Assembly (NCBI RefSeq): GCF_024345535.1
Contig: NZ_JAGQBH010000002.1
Coordinates: forward strand, 310,001 to 374,000
Length of the DNA stretch: 64,000 bases
Direction: 5' to 3'
DNA from: Cyanobium sp. N.Huapi 1H5
GTDB lineage: Bacteria; Cyanobacteriota; Cyanobacteriia; PCC-6307; Cyanobiaceae
In this document: piece after piece, positions 53,690-62,513 of the stretch
How positions within the stretch are numbered: position 1 is the stretch's first letter
How the letters are laid out: each line of letters opens with the position of its first letter
The notes under the pieces: generated by a model
Databases searched by the model: none
Told to the model about the DNA's origin: nothing
What the model saw: only the letters and a program-made list of their open reading frames with translations
Translations under genes and position numbers: made by a program

Positions 53690-55456
53690 TCAGAGGCGGA
53701 TGTCACCGTCGAAGCCCGGCTGGGCCGATGGCAGGTACGGCAGGGTCTCCAGGGGGTTCGCCTGGGGTTCGGCGACCGGCTCGGGGGCGGGCGGTTCGGC
53801 CGTCTCGGCGGTGGAAGATTCGGCCGCAGCCTCCGGGTCGCCGTCGGCAGGCCCATGGTCATGATCGAGCTCGGCATCGCGCTGCTCATCGAGCTGCTCA
53901 TGGAGCTCCTCAGCGACCGTTTCCTGCTGGAGCATGGCGTCCATTTCGGCCATGACCTCCAGTTCAGGCGCACCCTCCGCTTCGGGTATGAACTCCGCTT
54001 CGGGCAGGGTCTCCGCTTCGGGCAGGGTCTCCGGCTCGGGGTCGGGGGGCGCCGGCATCGAGGGCCGCACGATCCTGGGGGCGGGGGCGGTGCCCGTCAG
54101 GCCCCGCATCCAGCCGCGGCGGGCGACTTCGTAGAGCAGTAGAGCCGTGGCCACGGAGGCATTGAGGCTCGGAGTGGCGCCCCGCAGGGGAATGCGCACC
54201 AGCTGGTCACAGGAGCGGCGGGTGAGCAGCGACAGGCCGTCCCCCTCCGACCCGGTGACCACCACCAGCGGACCCTCCAGGTCCACCTCCTCCAGGCTGA
54301 CCGTGCCCTCCTCCGCCAGACCCACCACCCGGTAGCCCTCCTGCTTGAGGGTGTCGAGGGAGCGGTTGAGGTTCACCACCCGGGCCACAGGCAGGTGCTC
54401 GAGGGCGCCGGCGGCCACCTTCGCCACCGAACCGGTCAGGCCGGCGTTGCGGCGCTGGGGCAGGACCATGCCATGGGCCCCCAGCGCCTCGGCGCTGCGG
54501 ACGATGGCGCCGAGGTTGTGGGGGTCGGTGAGGCCGTCCACCGCGATCAGCAGGGGCGCTTCACCGATGCTGCGGCAGCCTTCGATCAGGCTGGTGAGGT
54601 CGAGGGTCTCGGCGGCGGCAGGCTGCAGCACGATCCCCTGGTGCACGGCCCCGCCGGTGAGCTGGCCCAGGCGCGCCCAGGTCACCTCCTCCACCAGCAC
54701 GCCGGAGGCCTTGGCCTCCCGCAGCAGCTGCAGGAAACGGGGGTTGAAGCGCATCTCGGGCGTGCACCACACCCGGTGGATCGGCCGGCCGCTCTCCAGG
54801 GTGGCCTGGGTGGTGTGGCGGCCCCAGATCAGGTCGGTGGGGGCGGCGGCGGCGAAGGCTTCCGCCGCGCCCCGGAAGTCGACGTCGGAACCGTCAGACT
54901 CCTGCCGATCGGGGCCGCTGCGGCCCTGGAAGGGGCGCGGGGCGCGGTCCGCGTCGCGGAACAGGGCCGGGCCGCGGCGGGCCGGACCCGTCCGCGACGG
55001 GATGGGACGGCCGCTGGTCGGGCGTCCGGCGCCGGAGCGGCCGGGGACGGGACGGCCGAAGGAGGGGCGGGCGGGGACAAAACGGTCCCCACCGCGCCGC
55101 TCGCGGGTCGGCCGTCCGCCGCCGCCGCGGGAGTCGTCGGGGCGATCGGCGCCGGGGCGGCCCTCAAAGGGTCGGCGGCCGTAGGGGCTGCCGCCCGCCC
55201 TATCGGGGCCACCGGGCCGCTCACCACCGCGCTCGCCACCCCTCTCAAGGCCACGGTCCCGATCGAAGGGGGGCCTGTCACGTCCATAGCCCTCTCCGGG
55301 GCGGCGGGGGCGGGCGGAGCCGGAACCGCGGCTGACGGGGCGCCCGCCGGCACCGGAGCCGAGACGCCGGGGGGTCCGGTCAGCGCCGGGGTCGGAACGG
55401 CGGTCAGGACGACGGTCGGGGCGACGGTCGCCGCGGCGGTCAGGGGAGGGACTCAT
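53690..55456 (-). CDS. rlmB: TrmH/SpoU family rRNA 2'-O-methyltransferase (RlmB-like) with long disordered ends
   Basis: 588 aa, more than twice the usual length. The first 200 residues are a disordered Arg/Gly/Asp/Pro-rich tail. The catalytic SPOUT part covers about 205-460: LIWGRHTTQATLES, DPHNLGAIVRSAEALGAHG, TGSEGDGLS and IPLRGATPSLNASVATALLLYE, the knot motifs that bind SAM. The last 120 residues are Glu/Ala/Pro-rich, including PEAETL repeats encoded by an 18-bp tandem repeat. It overlaps mini-RNase III by four bases. The tails may aid RNA or ribosome contact (inference). Confidence 0.9.
   Translation of the reverse strand: MSPSPDRRGDRRPDRRPDRRSDPGADRTPRRLGSGAGGRPVSRGSGSARPRRPGEGYGRDRPPFDRDRGLERGGERGGERPGGPDRAGGSPYGRRPFEGRPGADRPDDSRGGGGRPTRERRGGDRFVPARPSFGRPVPGRSGAGRPTSGRPIPSRTGPARRGPALFRDADRAPRPFQGRSGPDRQESDGSDVDFRGAAEAFAAAAPTDLIWGRHTTQATLESGRPIHRVWCTPEMRFNPRFLQLLREAKASGVLVEEVTWARLGQLTGGAVHQGIVLQPAAAETLDLTSLIEGCRSIGEAPLLIAVDGLTDPHNLGAIVRSAEALGAHGMVLPQRRNAGLTGSVAKVAAGALEHLPVARVVNLNRSLDTLKQEGYRVVGLAEEGTVSLEEVDLEGPLVVVTGSEGDGLSLLTRRSCDQLVRIPLRGATPSLNASVATALLLYEVARRGWMRGLTGTAPAPRIVRPSMPAPPDPEPETLPEAETLPEAEFIPEAEGAPELEVMAEMDAMLQQETVAEELHEQLDEQRDAELDHDHGPADGDPEAAAESSTAETAEPPAPEPVAEPQANPLETLPYLPSAQPGFDGDIRL
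53975..54041. repeat. 18-bp tandem repeat in the rlmB 3' region
   Basis: CTCCGCTTCGGGCAGGGT occurs twice in exact tandem (53993-54010 and 54011-54028), flanked by a degenerate copy on each side. On the minus strand it encodes repeats of the type PEAETL. Confidence 0.8.
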
Positions 55457-55860
55457 GGGCTGGCGGATGGGGAACGGGGTTCGGTCTTCTCGAGATGGTC
55501 CAGCAGCTCAGCCAGCCGTCTGGGGTCCTGCAGAAAAAGCCATCCCAGCATCGTCTCAAATCCCGTGGCCTGCCCATAGGCGTGGGGCGCGCCGCGGCGG
55601 GGGCCCCGGCCGGCCTGGTTGCGACCCCGCAGGACCAGGCGGCGCTCCGCGTCGCTGAGCAGGGGATCCAGTCGCTGCAGGGCCTCGGCCTGGGCCTCGG
55701 CCTGGACCTCGGCCACCACCGCCCGGTGCAGATCAGCGGCCCGGGCCGGCTGGCGGCAGTGGCGCAGGCGCTGGTGCAGTTCCCAGACCGCATCCCCCAG
55801 CCAGGCCAGCTGGGCGGTGGCGAGGGCCGCCGATGGTGCCTGGGCGGGCACGGAGGCCAC
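55453..55860 (-). CDS. mrnC: mini-ribonuclease III
   Basis: RNase III catalytic domain without a dsRNA-binding domain; matures 23S rRNA in Bacillus. 135 aa from GTG 55860, with GAGGGG a dozen bases upstream. The motif QLAWLGDAVWELHQRLRH includes the catalytic Asp23 of the RNase III signature; LLSDAERRLVLRGRNQ and YGQATGFETMLGWLFL follow. The frame is open further upstream, but the STAS gene stop lies 16 bases before the GTG. It overlaps rlmB. Confidence 0.88.
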   Translation of the reverse strand: MASVPAQAPSAALATAQLAWLGDAVWELHQRLRHCRQPARAADLHRAVVAEVQAEAQAEALQRLDPLLSDAERRLVLRGRNQAGRGPRRGAPHAYGQATGFETMLGWLFLQDPRRLAELLDHLEKTEPRSPSASP

Positions 55861-55876
55861 CCAGTGGCCGGACCCC

Positions 55877-56314
55877 TCAGGCGGGGGCGAGGCTGCCAAG
55901 GGCGGACTCCAGGTCGGGTTGCAGGTGCAGGAACGCCTCCAGGCGCACCAGCTTGACCGTCTGGACGACCCGGGCGTTGCCGACCACGATGAACTGGCGG
56001 GAGCTGTCGTTGAACAGCTTGGCCAGCTGCACCAGGGCGCCCAGTCCGGAGGAGTCGATGAAGTCGATCCGGCTGAGGTCGATGACCACCGGGAGGGTCT
56101 CTCCCTTGTGGCGGTCGGTGATGAATTCGGTGAACTGCTTGTCCGAATAGGCGTCCAGCTGCCCCGTGAAACTGAACAGCAGGCACTCATCCCGCCGTTC
56201 GCTGCCCCCTCTCAGGGAGACGGTCAGTCGCTGCAGGTCGGTGATGGCCCCAGTCCTCAAGGTGTTGAACGCGCCGAACTGTAGAGACCCCCATCCCGAA
56301 TGCGGGAACCGCAA
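55877..56314 (-). CDS. STAS-domain anti-anti-sigma-like protein
   Basis: 145 aa from ATG 56314; TTG 56260 (RTGAITDLQRLTV) gives a start closer to related proteins. The STAS core has VVIDLSRIDFIDSSGLGALVQL, with Ser88/Ser89 as the likely phosphorylation site. It would be the antagonist of an RsbW-like kinase such as that at 23608-24033, unlinked by 32 kb. Members of this type in cyanobacteria are linked to regulation of photosynthetic or stress genes. It follows carA by 14 bases. Confidence 0.88.
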   Translation of the reverse strand: MRFPHSGWGSLQFGAFNTLRTGAITDLQRLTVSLRGGSERRDECLLFSFTGQLDAYSDKQFTEFITDRHKGETLPVVIDLSRIDFIDSSGLGALVQLAKLFNDSSRQFIVVGNARVVQTVKLVRLEAFLHLQPDLESALGSLAPA

Positions 56315-56328
56315 CGAAACGTGCCGAT

Positions 56329-57525
56329 TCAGCGACGTTCCGCCATCAGCGCCGCGAACCGGGCGAAGTGGTGGTCGGCGTCGTGGGGACCGGGGCTGGC
56401 CTCCGGGTGGTACTGGATCCCGAAGACGGGCTGGTGGCGAAGGGCCAGGGCGGCCACGGTGCGGTCGTTGAGGTTGAGGTGGGTGATCCGCACCCGCTCG
56501 GCGGGCAGGGAGTCCGCATCGAGGGCGAAGCCGTGGTTCTGGCTGGTGATCTCCACAGAGCCGGGGGAACCGCAGGGGTGGTTGAGGCCGCGGTGGCCGT
56601 AGCCGAGCTTGAAGCTGCGGCCCCCCAGGGCCAGACCGAGGATCTGGTGGCCCAGACAGATGCCGAAGACCGGCAGCTGGGGCTGCTGCAGCAGGTCCCT
56701 GGCCAGGGCGATCCCTTCGGCCACGGCGGCCGGATCACCGGGGCCGTTGGAGAGGAACACCCCCTCCGGCCCCAGGGCCAGCACCTGCTCCAGGGTGGCG
56801 TCCGCCGGCAGCACGGTGACCGCGCAGCCATGGGCCACCAGGCGCTCGAGGATGGCGCGCTTGATGCCGAAATCGATCGCCACCACCCGGTAGGGCCGTT
56901 CGGGACGGGGCTGGAGCCGGGTGTCGAACGCGGCCGCGCAGCTGCGGTCCCAGGTGTAGGGCTCCCGGGTGCTGACCCGGGCCGCCAGGTTGAGTCCGTC
57001 CATGGAGGGGGCGGCCCGCACCAGCTCCAGCAGCGCGGCCGGATCGGTGCCGTCGCTGGCGATGGCGCCGTTGAGGGCGCCGCCCTCCCGCAGGTGGCGC
57101 ACCAGGGCCCGGGTGTCGACGCCACGGATTCCCACCACCCCCTGGCGGACCAGCCAGTGGTCGAGGGTCTCCTGGCAGCGCCAGCTGCTGGGCCGGGGGG
57201 AGAGCTGGCGCAGGATGCAGCCGCGGGCGTGGGCGTGGTCGGCCTCCAGGTCCTCGCCGTTGACGCCGGTGTTGCCGAGTTCCGGGTAGGTGAAGGTGAT
57301 CAGCTGGCCGGCGTAGCTCGGATCGGTGAGCACCTCCTGGTAGCCGGTCATGCCGGTGTTGAAGACCACCTCGCCGCAGACGCTGCCGCGGGCGCCGCAG
57401 GCCAGCCCCCGCAGCACGGTGCCATCGGCGAGAACGAGCACGGCCGGCGTGTCGCCGTCGCTGCGGGGGGTCTCGGGGGCCGCCTGTGGGGTGTCCAGGG
57501 GGGCGTCGGCAGGAATCCCGATCAT
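56329..57525 (-). CDS. carA: carbamoyl-phosphate synthase small chain
   Basis: Glutamine amidotransferase subunit that hands ammonia to CarB for carbamoyl phosphate, precursor of arginine and pyrimidines. 398 aa. N-terminal CPSase-small domain ([16 protein letters not shown]), then class I GATase with nucleophile Cys in [16 protein letters not shown] and His-Glu in [15 protein letters not shown] overlap at 57522 couples it to trpD. A trpD-carA pair is found in marine Synechococcus as well (from memory). Confidence 0.96.
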   Translation of the reverse strand: MIGIPADAPLDTPQAAPETPRSDGDTPAVLVLADGTVLRGLACGARGSVCGEVVFNTGMTGYQEVLTDPSYAGQLITFTYPELGNTGVNGEDLEADHAHARGCILRQLSPRPSSWRCQETLDHWLVRQGVVGIRGVDTRALVRHLREGGALNGAIASDGTDPAALLELVRAAPSMDGLNLAARVSTREPYTWDRSCAAAFDTRLQPRPERPYRVVAIDFGIKRAILERLVAHGCAVTVLPADATLEQVLALGPEGVFLSNGPGDPAAVAEGIALARDLLQQPQLPVFGICLGHQILGLALGGRSFKLGYGHRGLNHPCGSPGSVEITSQNHGFALDADSLPAERVRITHLNLNDRTVAALALRHQPVFGIQYHPEASPGPHDADHHFARFAALMAERR

Positions 57526-58562
57526 CCTTCAGACCCCGCCAGGGCGCCGCGCAACGCCTCCAGCCTGGCCCAGGCGCTGCCGTCGCCCAGGGCCTGGCGG
57601 GCCCGCTCCAGACCCGCGGCGATGGTCGGCTCCAGCCCCGCGGCCCACAACACCAGGGCCGCGTTCAGGGCCACCACATCGGCCTGGGCCCGGGTGCCGC
57701 CGCCCTGCAGGACCGCCTCGAGGATGGCGCGGTTGGCGGCCACATCCCCACCCCTGAGGGCCTCCAGATCCGCCGGGGCCAGCCCCAGCGCTGCAGGATC
57801 CAGCCAGTCGCGGCGCACCTCACCGTCCTCCAGCAGGCGCAGCTCGCTGGGCCCCGAGAGGGTGGCCTCATCGAGGCCGCCATGGCCGTGGACGACGACG
57901 GCCCGCCGCTGGCCGAGCCGGCGCAGGGCATCGGCCATCGGATCCAGCAGGTCGGGCCGGGCCACCCCAAGCACCTGGGCCTCGGGCGTCAGGGGATTGA
58001 CCAGCGGTCCCAGCAGGTTGAAGACGGTGCGCACGCCGAGGGTGCGGCGCAGGGGGGCCATGCCCACCAGGGCGGGGTGCCAGCCCGGGGCGAACAGGAA
58101 GGTCACGCCGGTGCGCGGCAGGGCCTCCACCACCGTGGCCAGGGGTGCCCCCAGGTCGAGGCCGAGGGCCTCGAGCACATCGGCCGACCCGACCCGACCG
58201 CTGGCGCTGCGGTTGCCGTGCTTGGCCACATGGGCGCCGCAGGCGGCGGCCGTGAAGGCCACGGCGGTGGAGATGTTGAAGCTGTCGGCGCCGGCCCCAC
58301 CCGTGCCGCAGGTGTCGATCAGCTCCAGGGGCGGCCGCTCGCCCGGCAGGGGACAGGCCTGCCGCAGGACCGCGGCCATCGCGGCCAGTTCCTCGCCGCT
58401 GGTGCCCTTGGCCCGCAGGGCGGCCAGCAGGCCGCCGGTGAGCACCGGGTCGATGCTGCCGTCCAGCCAGCCCCGCATCAGGGCCTCGGCCTGGTCGGCC
58501 TGGAGATCCCGGCCATTGAGGAGCTGCTCCAGCAGCCGGGGCCAGGTGGGGGAGGCGGACAT
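57522..58562 (-). CDS. trpD: anthranilate phosphoribosyltransferase
   Basis: Second step of tryptophan synthesis: anthranilate plus PRPP to phosphoribosylanthranilate. 346 aa from ATG 58562; an earlier ATG at 58580 adds six residues. [17 protein letters not shown] is the PRPP loop, [22 protein letters not shown] the anthranilate region, and [10 protein letters not shown] the third motif. Only trpD is present here; other trp genes are unlinked. Its leader starts after the terminator at 58637-58666. Confidence 0.95.
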   Translation of the reverse strand: MSASPTWPRLLEQLLNGRDLQADQAEALMRGWLDGSIDPVLTGGLLAALRAKGTSGEELAAMAAVLRQACPLPGERPPLELIDTCGTGGAGADSFNISTAVAFTAAACGAHVAKHGNRSASGRVGSADVLEALGLDLGAPLATVVEALPRTGVTFLFAPGWHPALVGMAPLRRTLGVRTVFNLLGPLVNPLTPEAQVLGVARPDLLDPMADALRRLGQRRAVVVHGHGGLDEATLSGPSELRLLEDGEVRRDWLDPAALGLAPADLEALRGGDVAANRAILEAVLQGGGTRAQADVVALNAALVLWAAGLEPTIAAGLERARQALGDGSAWARLEALRGALAGSEG

Positions 58563-58636
58563 CACCGAACGCTGAAGCATCAGCGGCAACTTACGGGAGT
58601 CCGGCCGTGGGCCGGAACGGGGGACGGGAGCGCAAG

Positions 58637-58666
58637 AAAAAAGCCCGGGTGCAGAGCACGCCGGGC
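58637..58666 (-). terminator. rho-independent terminator between DUF3288 gene and trpD
   Basis: On the minus strand GCCCGG pairs with CCGGGC and GTGC with GCAC around a three-base loop, with one bulged base, followed by TTTTTT. It should end the DUF3288 transcript about 75 bases before trpD. It could also serve as an attenuator of trpD, but I see no leader peptide. Confidence 0.75.
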
Positions 58667-58745
58667 CGGGTGATGGGGACGCCCCCACTATCGCCCGAAG
58701 TGGGCCGTTCTGACCAACGGAGCCCAACCGCCCCGCCGCCGCCCC

Positions 58746-59054
58746 TCAGCCGGCCTCATCGGAGGCGGTGTCGAAGCCCGAGCCCACCGTTTCGACCACC
58801 GGTGCGGCACCGGGCCGGAAGCCCGCCGCCCAGATGGCCCGGGTGCGGGCGTGGAGTGCCGCGGCATCCAGACCCCAGAGCCGCAGGATCCGCTCGAGAT
58901 CGTCGCGGATGTCGGCGGCGCCGGGAAAGCCCTCGTAGCGCATCCGCAGCCGGGCGGCGTCCACCAGGTGGCCGTCCTCGGGCCGCTCCACCGCCAGAAG
59001 CCGGTCGACCGTCTCCCGGTCGATGGCATGGAGGGGATGGTTCTGGTCGTCCAT
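58746..59054 (-). CDS. DUF3288 family protein
   Basis: 102 aa. The family hallmark is the N-terminal QNHPLHAIDRETVDRLL, followed by the helical RLRMRYEGFPGAADIRDDLERILRLWGLD. A soluble cyanobacterial protein of unknown function. It is followed by a strong terminator and divergent from the ABC exporter, so it is probably its own transcript. Confidence 0.82.
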   Translation of the reverse strand: MDDQNHPLHAIDRETVDRLLAVERPEDGHLVDAARLRMRYEGFPGAADIRDDLERILRLWGLDAAALHARTRAIWAAGFRPGAAPVVETVGSGFDTASDEAG

Positions 59055-59085
59055 GGCCCGGGCGGCCCGGGGGCCAGGGGAGTGG

Positions 59086-59095
59086 TGCCTAGGTT
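59086..59095 (+). promoter_or_regulatory. putative -10 element of the ABC exporter
   Basis: TGCCTAGGTT ends 27 bases before ATG 59123. Confidence 0.45.
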
Positions 59096-59122
59096 AGGGA
59101 CCCCCTTGCCCCGCCTTCCTGC

Positions 59123-60871
59123 ATGGCTGCCCTGCGGCTGGATCTGATCGGGCGGTACCTCCGGCCCCACAGGCGCACGGTGCTGGTGGGGGCCGCCGCC
59201 CTGGTGGTGGTGAACCTGCTGGGGGTGGCGATCCCGCTGGTGGTGCGGCAGTCGATCAACGAGCTCAAGCCCGGTTTCGTGCTGGCGGACGTGCTTGGCG
59301 TGGCTGGCCTGATCATCGTGATGGCCACGGTGATGGGGGCCACCCGGCTCTATTCCCGGATGCTGGTGTTCGGCGTGGGCCGCCAGGTGGAGGCCAGCCT
59401 CAAGGAGCGGATCTTCGACCACGTGCTCACCCAGGACCCCGGCTGGGTCCAGACCACCGGCAGCGGCGAGGTGATCAGCCGGGCCACCAGTGATGTGGAG
59501 AACATCCGGCGGCTCTTGGGCTTCGCCCTGCTCAGCCTCACCAACACGGTGCTGGCCTATGCCCTCACCCTGCCGGCGATGCTGGCGATCGATCCGCTCC
59601 TGAGCCTGGCGGCCGTCTCCCTCTATCCCGGCATGCTGATGGTGGTGCGCCTGTTCGGCGGCCGCATGATGAAGCAGCAGCGGCGCCAGCAGGAGGTGCT
59701 CGCCAACCTCAGCGACCTGGTCCAGGAGGACCTCAGCGGCATCGGCGCCATCAAGATCTACGGCCAGGAGGCCACCGAGGAGAAGGCCTTCGCCGACCTC
59801 AACAAGGTGTACCTGGACGCCCAGCTCTCCCTGGCGCGCACTCGCAGCACCCTGTTTCCGATGCTGGAGGGCATCGCCTCCCTGAGCCTGCTGCTGCTCC
59901 TGGCCCTGGGCAGCGGCCAGCTGGAGAGCGGTCGGCTGAGCATCGGCGATCTGGTGGCCCTGATCCTGTTCGTGGAGCGCCTGGTCTTCCCGACGGCCCT
60001 GCTGGGATTCACCCTCAACACCTTCCAGACCGGGCAGGTGAGCCTGGAACGGGTGGAGTCCCTGCTCAGCCATCCCCCCGCGATCGTTTCCCCCGCCGAT
60101 CCCCTGCCCCCGGCCCGGCCGGCGCTCGGGGCCGTCGTGGCCCGGGGCCTCACGGTCCGCTACCCGGGGGCGGGGCAACCGTCCCTGGAGGACCTGAGCT
60201 TCACGATCCGCCCCGGGGAACTGGTGGCGGTGGTGGGGCCGGTGGGCTGCGGCAAGACCACTCTGGCCCGGGCCCTCGGCCGGATGGTGGAGGTGCCGCC
60301 CGACCAGCTGTTCCTCGACGGCGTCGACGTGACACGGCTGCGGCTCAGCGACCTGCGCCGCCAGGTGGCCCTGGTGCCCCAGGAGGGCTACCTGTTCACC
60401 GCCAGCCTGGCCGACAACCTGCGCTACGGCGACCCGGAGGCCGGCATGGACCGGGTCGAGGAGGCCGCCCGCCAGGCCCGCCTGGAGGGTGACATCAAGG
60501 GCTTCCCCGACGGCTACCGCACCCTGGTGGGGGAGCGGGGCATCACCCTCAGCGGCGGCCAGCGACAGCGCACCGCCCTGGGGCGGGCCCTGCTGGTGGA
60601 CGCCCCCCTGCTGGTGCTCGACGACGCCCTGGCCAGCGTCGACAACACCACCGCCGCGGGCATCCTGCGCTCGGTGCGCGAGGAGCAGCGGCGGACGGTG
60701 GTGATGATCAGCCACCAGCTCTCGGCCGCGGCGGCCTGCGACCGGATCCTGGTGCTGGAGGCGGGCCACCTGGTCCAGGAGGGCCACCACAACGACCTGC
60801 TGCAGCAGGAAGGCACCTACCGCCGGCTCTGGGACCGGGAGGAGGCCGACCGCCAGCTCCAGGCCGCCTGA
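59123..60871 (+). CDS. ABC exporter half-transporter (fused permease and ATPase)
   Basis: 582 aa. The membrane domain (about 15-305, six helices) is followed by an ATPase domain: Walker A GPVGCGKTT near 372, Q-loop VPQEGYLF, signature LSGGQRQR near 473, and Walker B LLVLDDALASVD. The catalytic glutamate after Walker B is Asp here, as in the non-canonical half of heterodimeric exporters (for example YheI or MdlA). No second half-transporter is adjacent. Lipid, peptide or drug export are possible. A -10-like element is upstream. Confidence 0.9.
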   Translation: MAALRLDLIGRYLRPHRRTVLVGAAALVVVNLLGVAIPLVVRQSINELKPGFVLADVLGVAGLIIVMATVMGATRLYSRMLVFGVGRQVEASLKERIFDHVLTQDPGWVQTTGSGEVISRATSDVENIRRLLGFALLSLTNTVLAYALTLPAMLAIDPLLSLAAVSLYPGMLMVVRLFGGRMMKQQRRQQEVLANLSDLVQEDLSGIGAIKIYGQEATEEKAFADLNKVYLDAQLSLARTRSTLFPMLEGIASLSLLLLLALGSGQLESGRLSIGDLVALILFVERLVFPTALLGFTLNTFQTGQVSLERVESLLSHPPAIVSPADPLPPARPALGAVVARGLTVRYPGAGQPSLEDLSFTIRPGELVAVVGPVGCGKTTLARALGRMVEVPPDQLFLDGVDVTRLRLSDLRRQVALVPQEGYLFTASLADNLRYGDPEAGMDRVEEAARQARLEGDIKGFPDGYRTLVGERGITLSGGQRQRTALGRALLVDAPLLVLDDALASVDNTTAAGILRSVREEQRRTVVMISHQLSAAAACDRILVLEAGHLVQEGHHNDLLQQEGTYRRLWDREEADRQLQAA

Positions 60872-60993
60872 GTCATCGCGGCGTGCCTGCCGGGGGGCGG
60901 TTTCTAACAGTTGTTGAGCAGCCCGCATCGGGAGCGCCGACTGGGCTTATCTGGAAGGGCCGTGGTTTCCCCAACGCCTGCCACGCCGTCCCC

Positions 60994-61275
60994 ATGGCCC
61001 CCACCCCGTCGTTCCTGAGCCAGCAGCCGTACAACATCCGCTGCACCCTGACCTTCGGTGACATCTACGGTCAGGTGCTGATCTGGATGGCGGTGATCTT
61101 CGTGAGCCTGGCGGCGGGTCTGGCCCTGATGGGGGCGAGCCGGCCCCTGTTCGCCCTGGTGGGGGTTGGGCTGATCCTGGTGCTGTCGCTGCCCTTCCTG
61201 CTGTTCGCCTTCATCACCACCCTGCTGAACCACATCGCCCTGGTGCCGCAGCAGGACCAGCAGGGCGCTGCCTAG
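60994..61275 (+). CDS. small membrane protein of unknown function
   Basis: 93 aa from ATG 60994. N-terminus with PYNIRCTLTFGDIYGQ, then two membrane helices (about 27-48 and 52-78) and a soluble QQDQQ end. Upstream bases include a possible TTATCT -10 at 60947-60952. I recognise no family. msrA follows after 25 bases. Confidence 0.6.
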   Translation: MAPTPSFLSQQPYNIRCTLTFGDIYGQVLIWMAVIFVSLAAGLALMGASRPLFALVGVGLILVLSLPFLLFAFITTLLNHIALVPQQDQQGAA

Positions 61276-61278
61276 GCT
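61269..61278 (+). promoter_or_regulatory. putative -10 element of msrA
   Basis: TGCCTAGGCT, identical to the copy before the pentapeptide gene, overlaps the end of the previous gene and ends 22 bases before TTG 61301. Confidence 0.45.
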
Positions 61279-61300
61279 GATTTCCCCGCTACGGAATCCC

Positions 61301-62017
61301 TTGTTCGGCCTCTTCAGCAGCCCTGCGAGCGCCACCACCCCTGCGGGCGGCAGCCCCCTGCATGTGGTGCTGGGCACCCCCCTGACGGCCCCGCCGGCGG
61401 CAGGCCAGGCCGAGGCCCAGTTCGGCTGCGGCTGCTTCTGGGGGGCGGAGAAGGGCTTCTGGCGGCTCCCCGGGGTGATCACCACCGCCGTGGGATACGC
61501 CGGTGGCCAGCTCGCCTCCCCCACCTACGAACAGGTGTGCAGCGGCCGCAGCGGCCACGCCGAGGTGGTGCGGGTGGTCTGGGACACCGCCCGGGTCTCC
61601 TTCGCCGACCTGCTCAAGCTGTTCTGGGAATGCCACGACCCCACCCAGGGCAACCGCCAGGGCAACGACCGGGGCAGCCAGTACCGCTCGGCCATCTACG
61701 TCGATGACCCAGAACTGCTCGCCCTGGCCGAAGCCAGCCGCGGTGCTTACCAGGCCGCCCTCGATGCCGCCGGCCTGGGCAGGATCACCACGGAGATCGC
61801 CACAGGCCAGCGGTTCCACTTCGCCGAGCCGTACCACCAGCAGTACCTGGCCAAGCCCGGCAGCCGCCCCTACTGCTCCGCCCAGCCCACCGGGATTCCC
61901 CTGGGCGACGTTCCCGGCGGCACCTACCTCCTTCCCGCCCGCGTGTGGGAAAGCTATGACTGGGCCATCCCCCATTGCGTCCTTCGCGGCGACAATGCGC
62001 CGATCGCCCTCGCCTGA
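61301..62017 (+). CDS. msrA: peptide-methionine (S)-S-oxide reductase MsrA
   Basis: Repairs oxidised methionine, S-epimer, using thioredoxin. 238 aa from TTG 61301. Catalytic Cys45 in FGCGCFWGAEKGF, then GYAGG and YEQVCSGRSGHAEVV. GNRQGNDRGSQYRSAIY is the substrate-binding signature. The N-terminal 35 residues are an extension, possibly a linker. The putative promoter directly upstream supports expression from its own start, and a three-gene unknown unit follows. Confidence 0.95.
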   Translation: MFGLFSSPASATTPAGGSPLHVVLGTPLTAPPAAGQAEAQFGCGCFWGAEKGFWRLPGVITTAVGYAGGQLASPTYEQVCSGRSGHAEVVRVVWDTARVSFADLLKLFWECHDPTQGNRQGNDRGSQYRSAIYVDDPELLALAEASRGAYQAALDAAGLGRITTEIATGQRFHFAEPYHQQYLAKPGSRPYCSAQPTGIPLGDVPGGTYLLPARVWESYDWAIPHCVLRGDNAPIALA

Positions 62018-62028
62018 CCGGTTCCGCC

Positions 62029-62337
62029 ATGGCCGCCCCCCCGCTGCTCGCGCTCGGACTCCTGCCGCTGCTGGCGATGCAGTCCCCGTGGTGGGAGAAC
62101 TACGACATCCGCGAGCGGTTCCTCTGCGGTGACCGGTTCTCGGTGGTGCTGGAGCGCAACGCCTCCCAGGCGTCCCTGATCGCCGGGCGCACCCGCGCCA
62201 CCCTGTTCCGGGAGGCCTCCGATGCCCCGGGCCTGCGCTATCAGAACGAGTCCCTGCGCGTGATCCTGCGGGGCGATGAACTCACGCTCGAGCAGCTGCC
62301 CATCAAACGGGTCTGCGTGCGCAGCGAACAGGTATGA
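62029..62337 (+). CDS. small exported protein of unknown function
   Basis: 102 aa from ATG 62029, 11 bases after msrA. Signal-like start (PPLLALGLLPLLAMQS), followed by WWENYDIRERFLCGDRFSVVLERN. Two Cys (ERFLCGDR and KRVCVRSE) could bond. ATGA overlap with the next gene at 62334. No family recognised. Confidence 0.62.
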   Translation: MAAPPLLALGLLPLLAMQSPWWENYDIRERFLCGDRFSVVLERNASQASLIAGRTRATLFREASDAPGLRYQNESLRVILRGDELTLEQLPIKRVCVRSEQV

Positions 62338-62513
62338 AGCCCCTTTCCGATCGGGTCGTGATCGTGGCCCTGATCGCCGCGGTGGGCCTCTGCTTCGCCC
62401 TGGCCTTCTGGACCGTGCGCCTGAACCCCTCCGGCGAGCCTCCGCTGCAGTGGCGTCAGGGGGGGCCCAGTGCCCTGCTGCCGGGTGCCCCGGCGCCGGC
62501 CTTCCTTCCGTGA
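62334..62513 (+). CDS. 59-aa membrane protein
   Basis: ATG 62334 overlaps the stop of the previous gene; GTG of the next gene overlaps its own stop, so all three are translationally coupled. One membrane helix (VVIVALIAAVGLCFALAFW, about 8-26) and a Pro/Gly-rich outer part. Unknown function. Confidence 0.6.
   Translation: MKPLSDRVVIVALIAAVGLCFALAFWTVRLNPSGEPPLQWRQGGPSALLPGAPAPAFLP

Noticed and set aside
58688-60928. 746-codon antisense frame spanning the ABC exporter
   Set aside because: Only the 102-aa DUF3288 gene at its end has a family match; the rest is antisense of the exporter.
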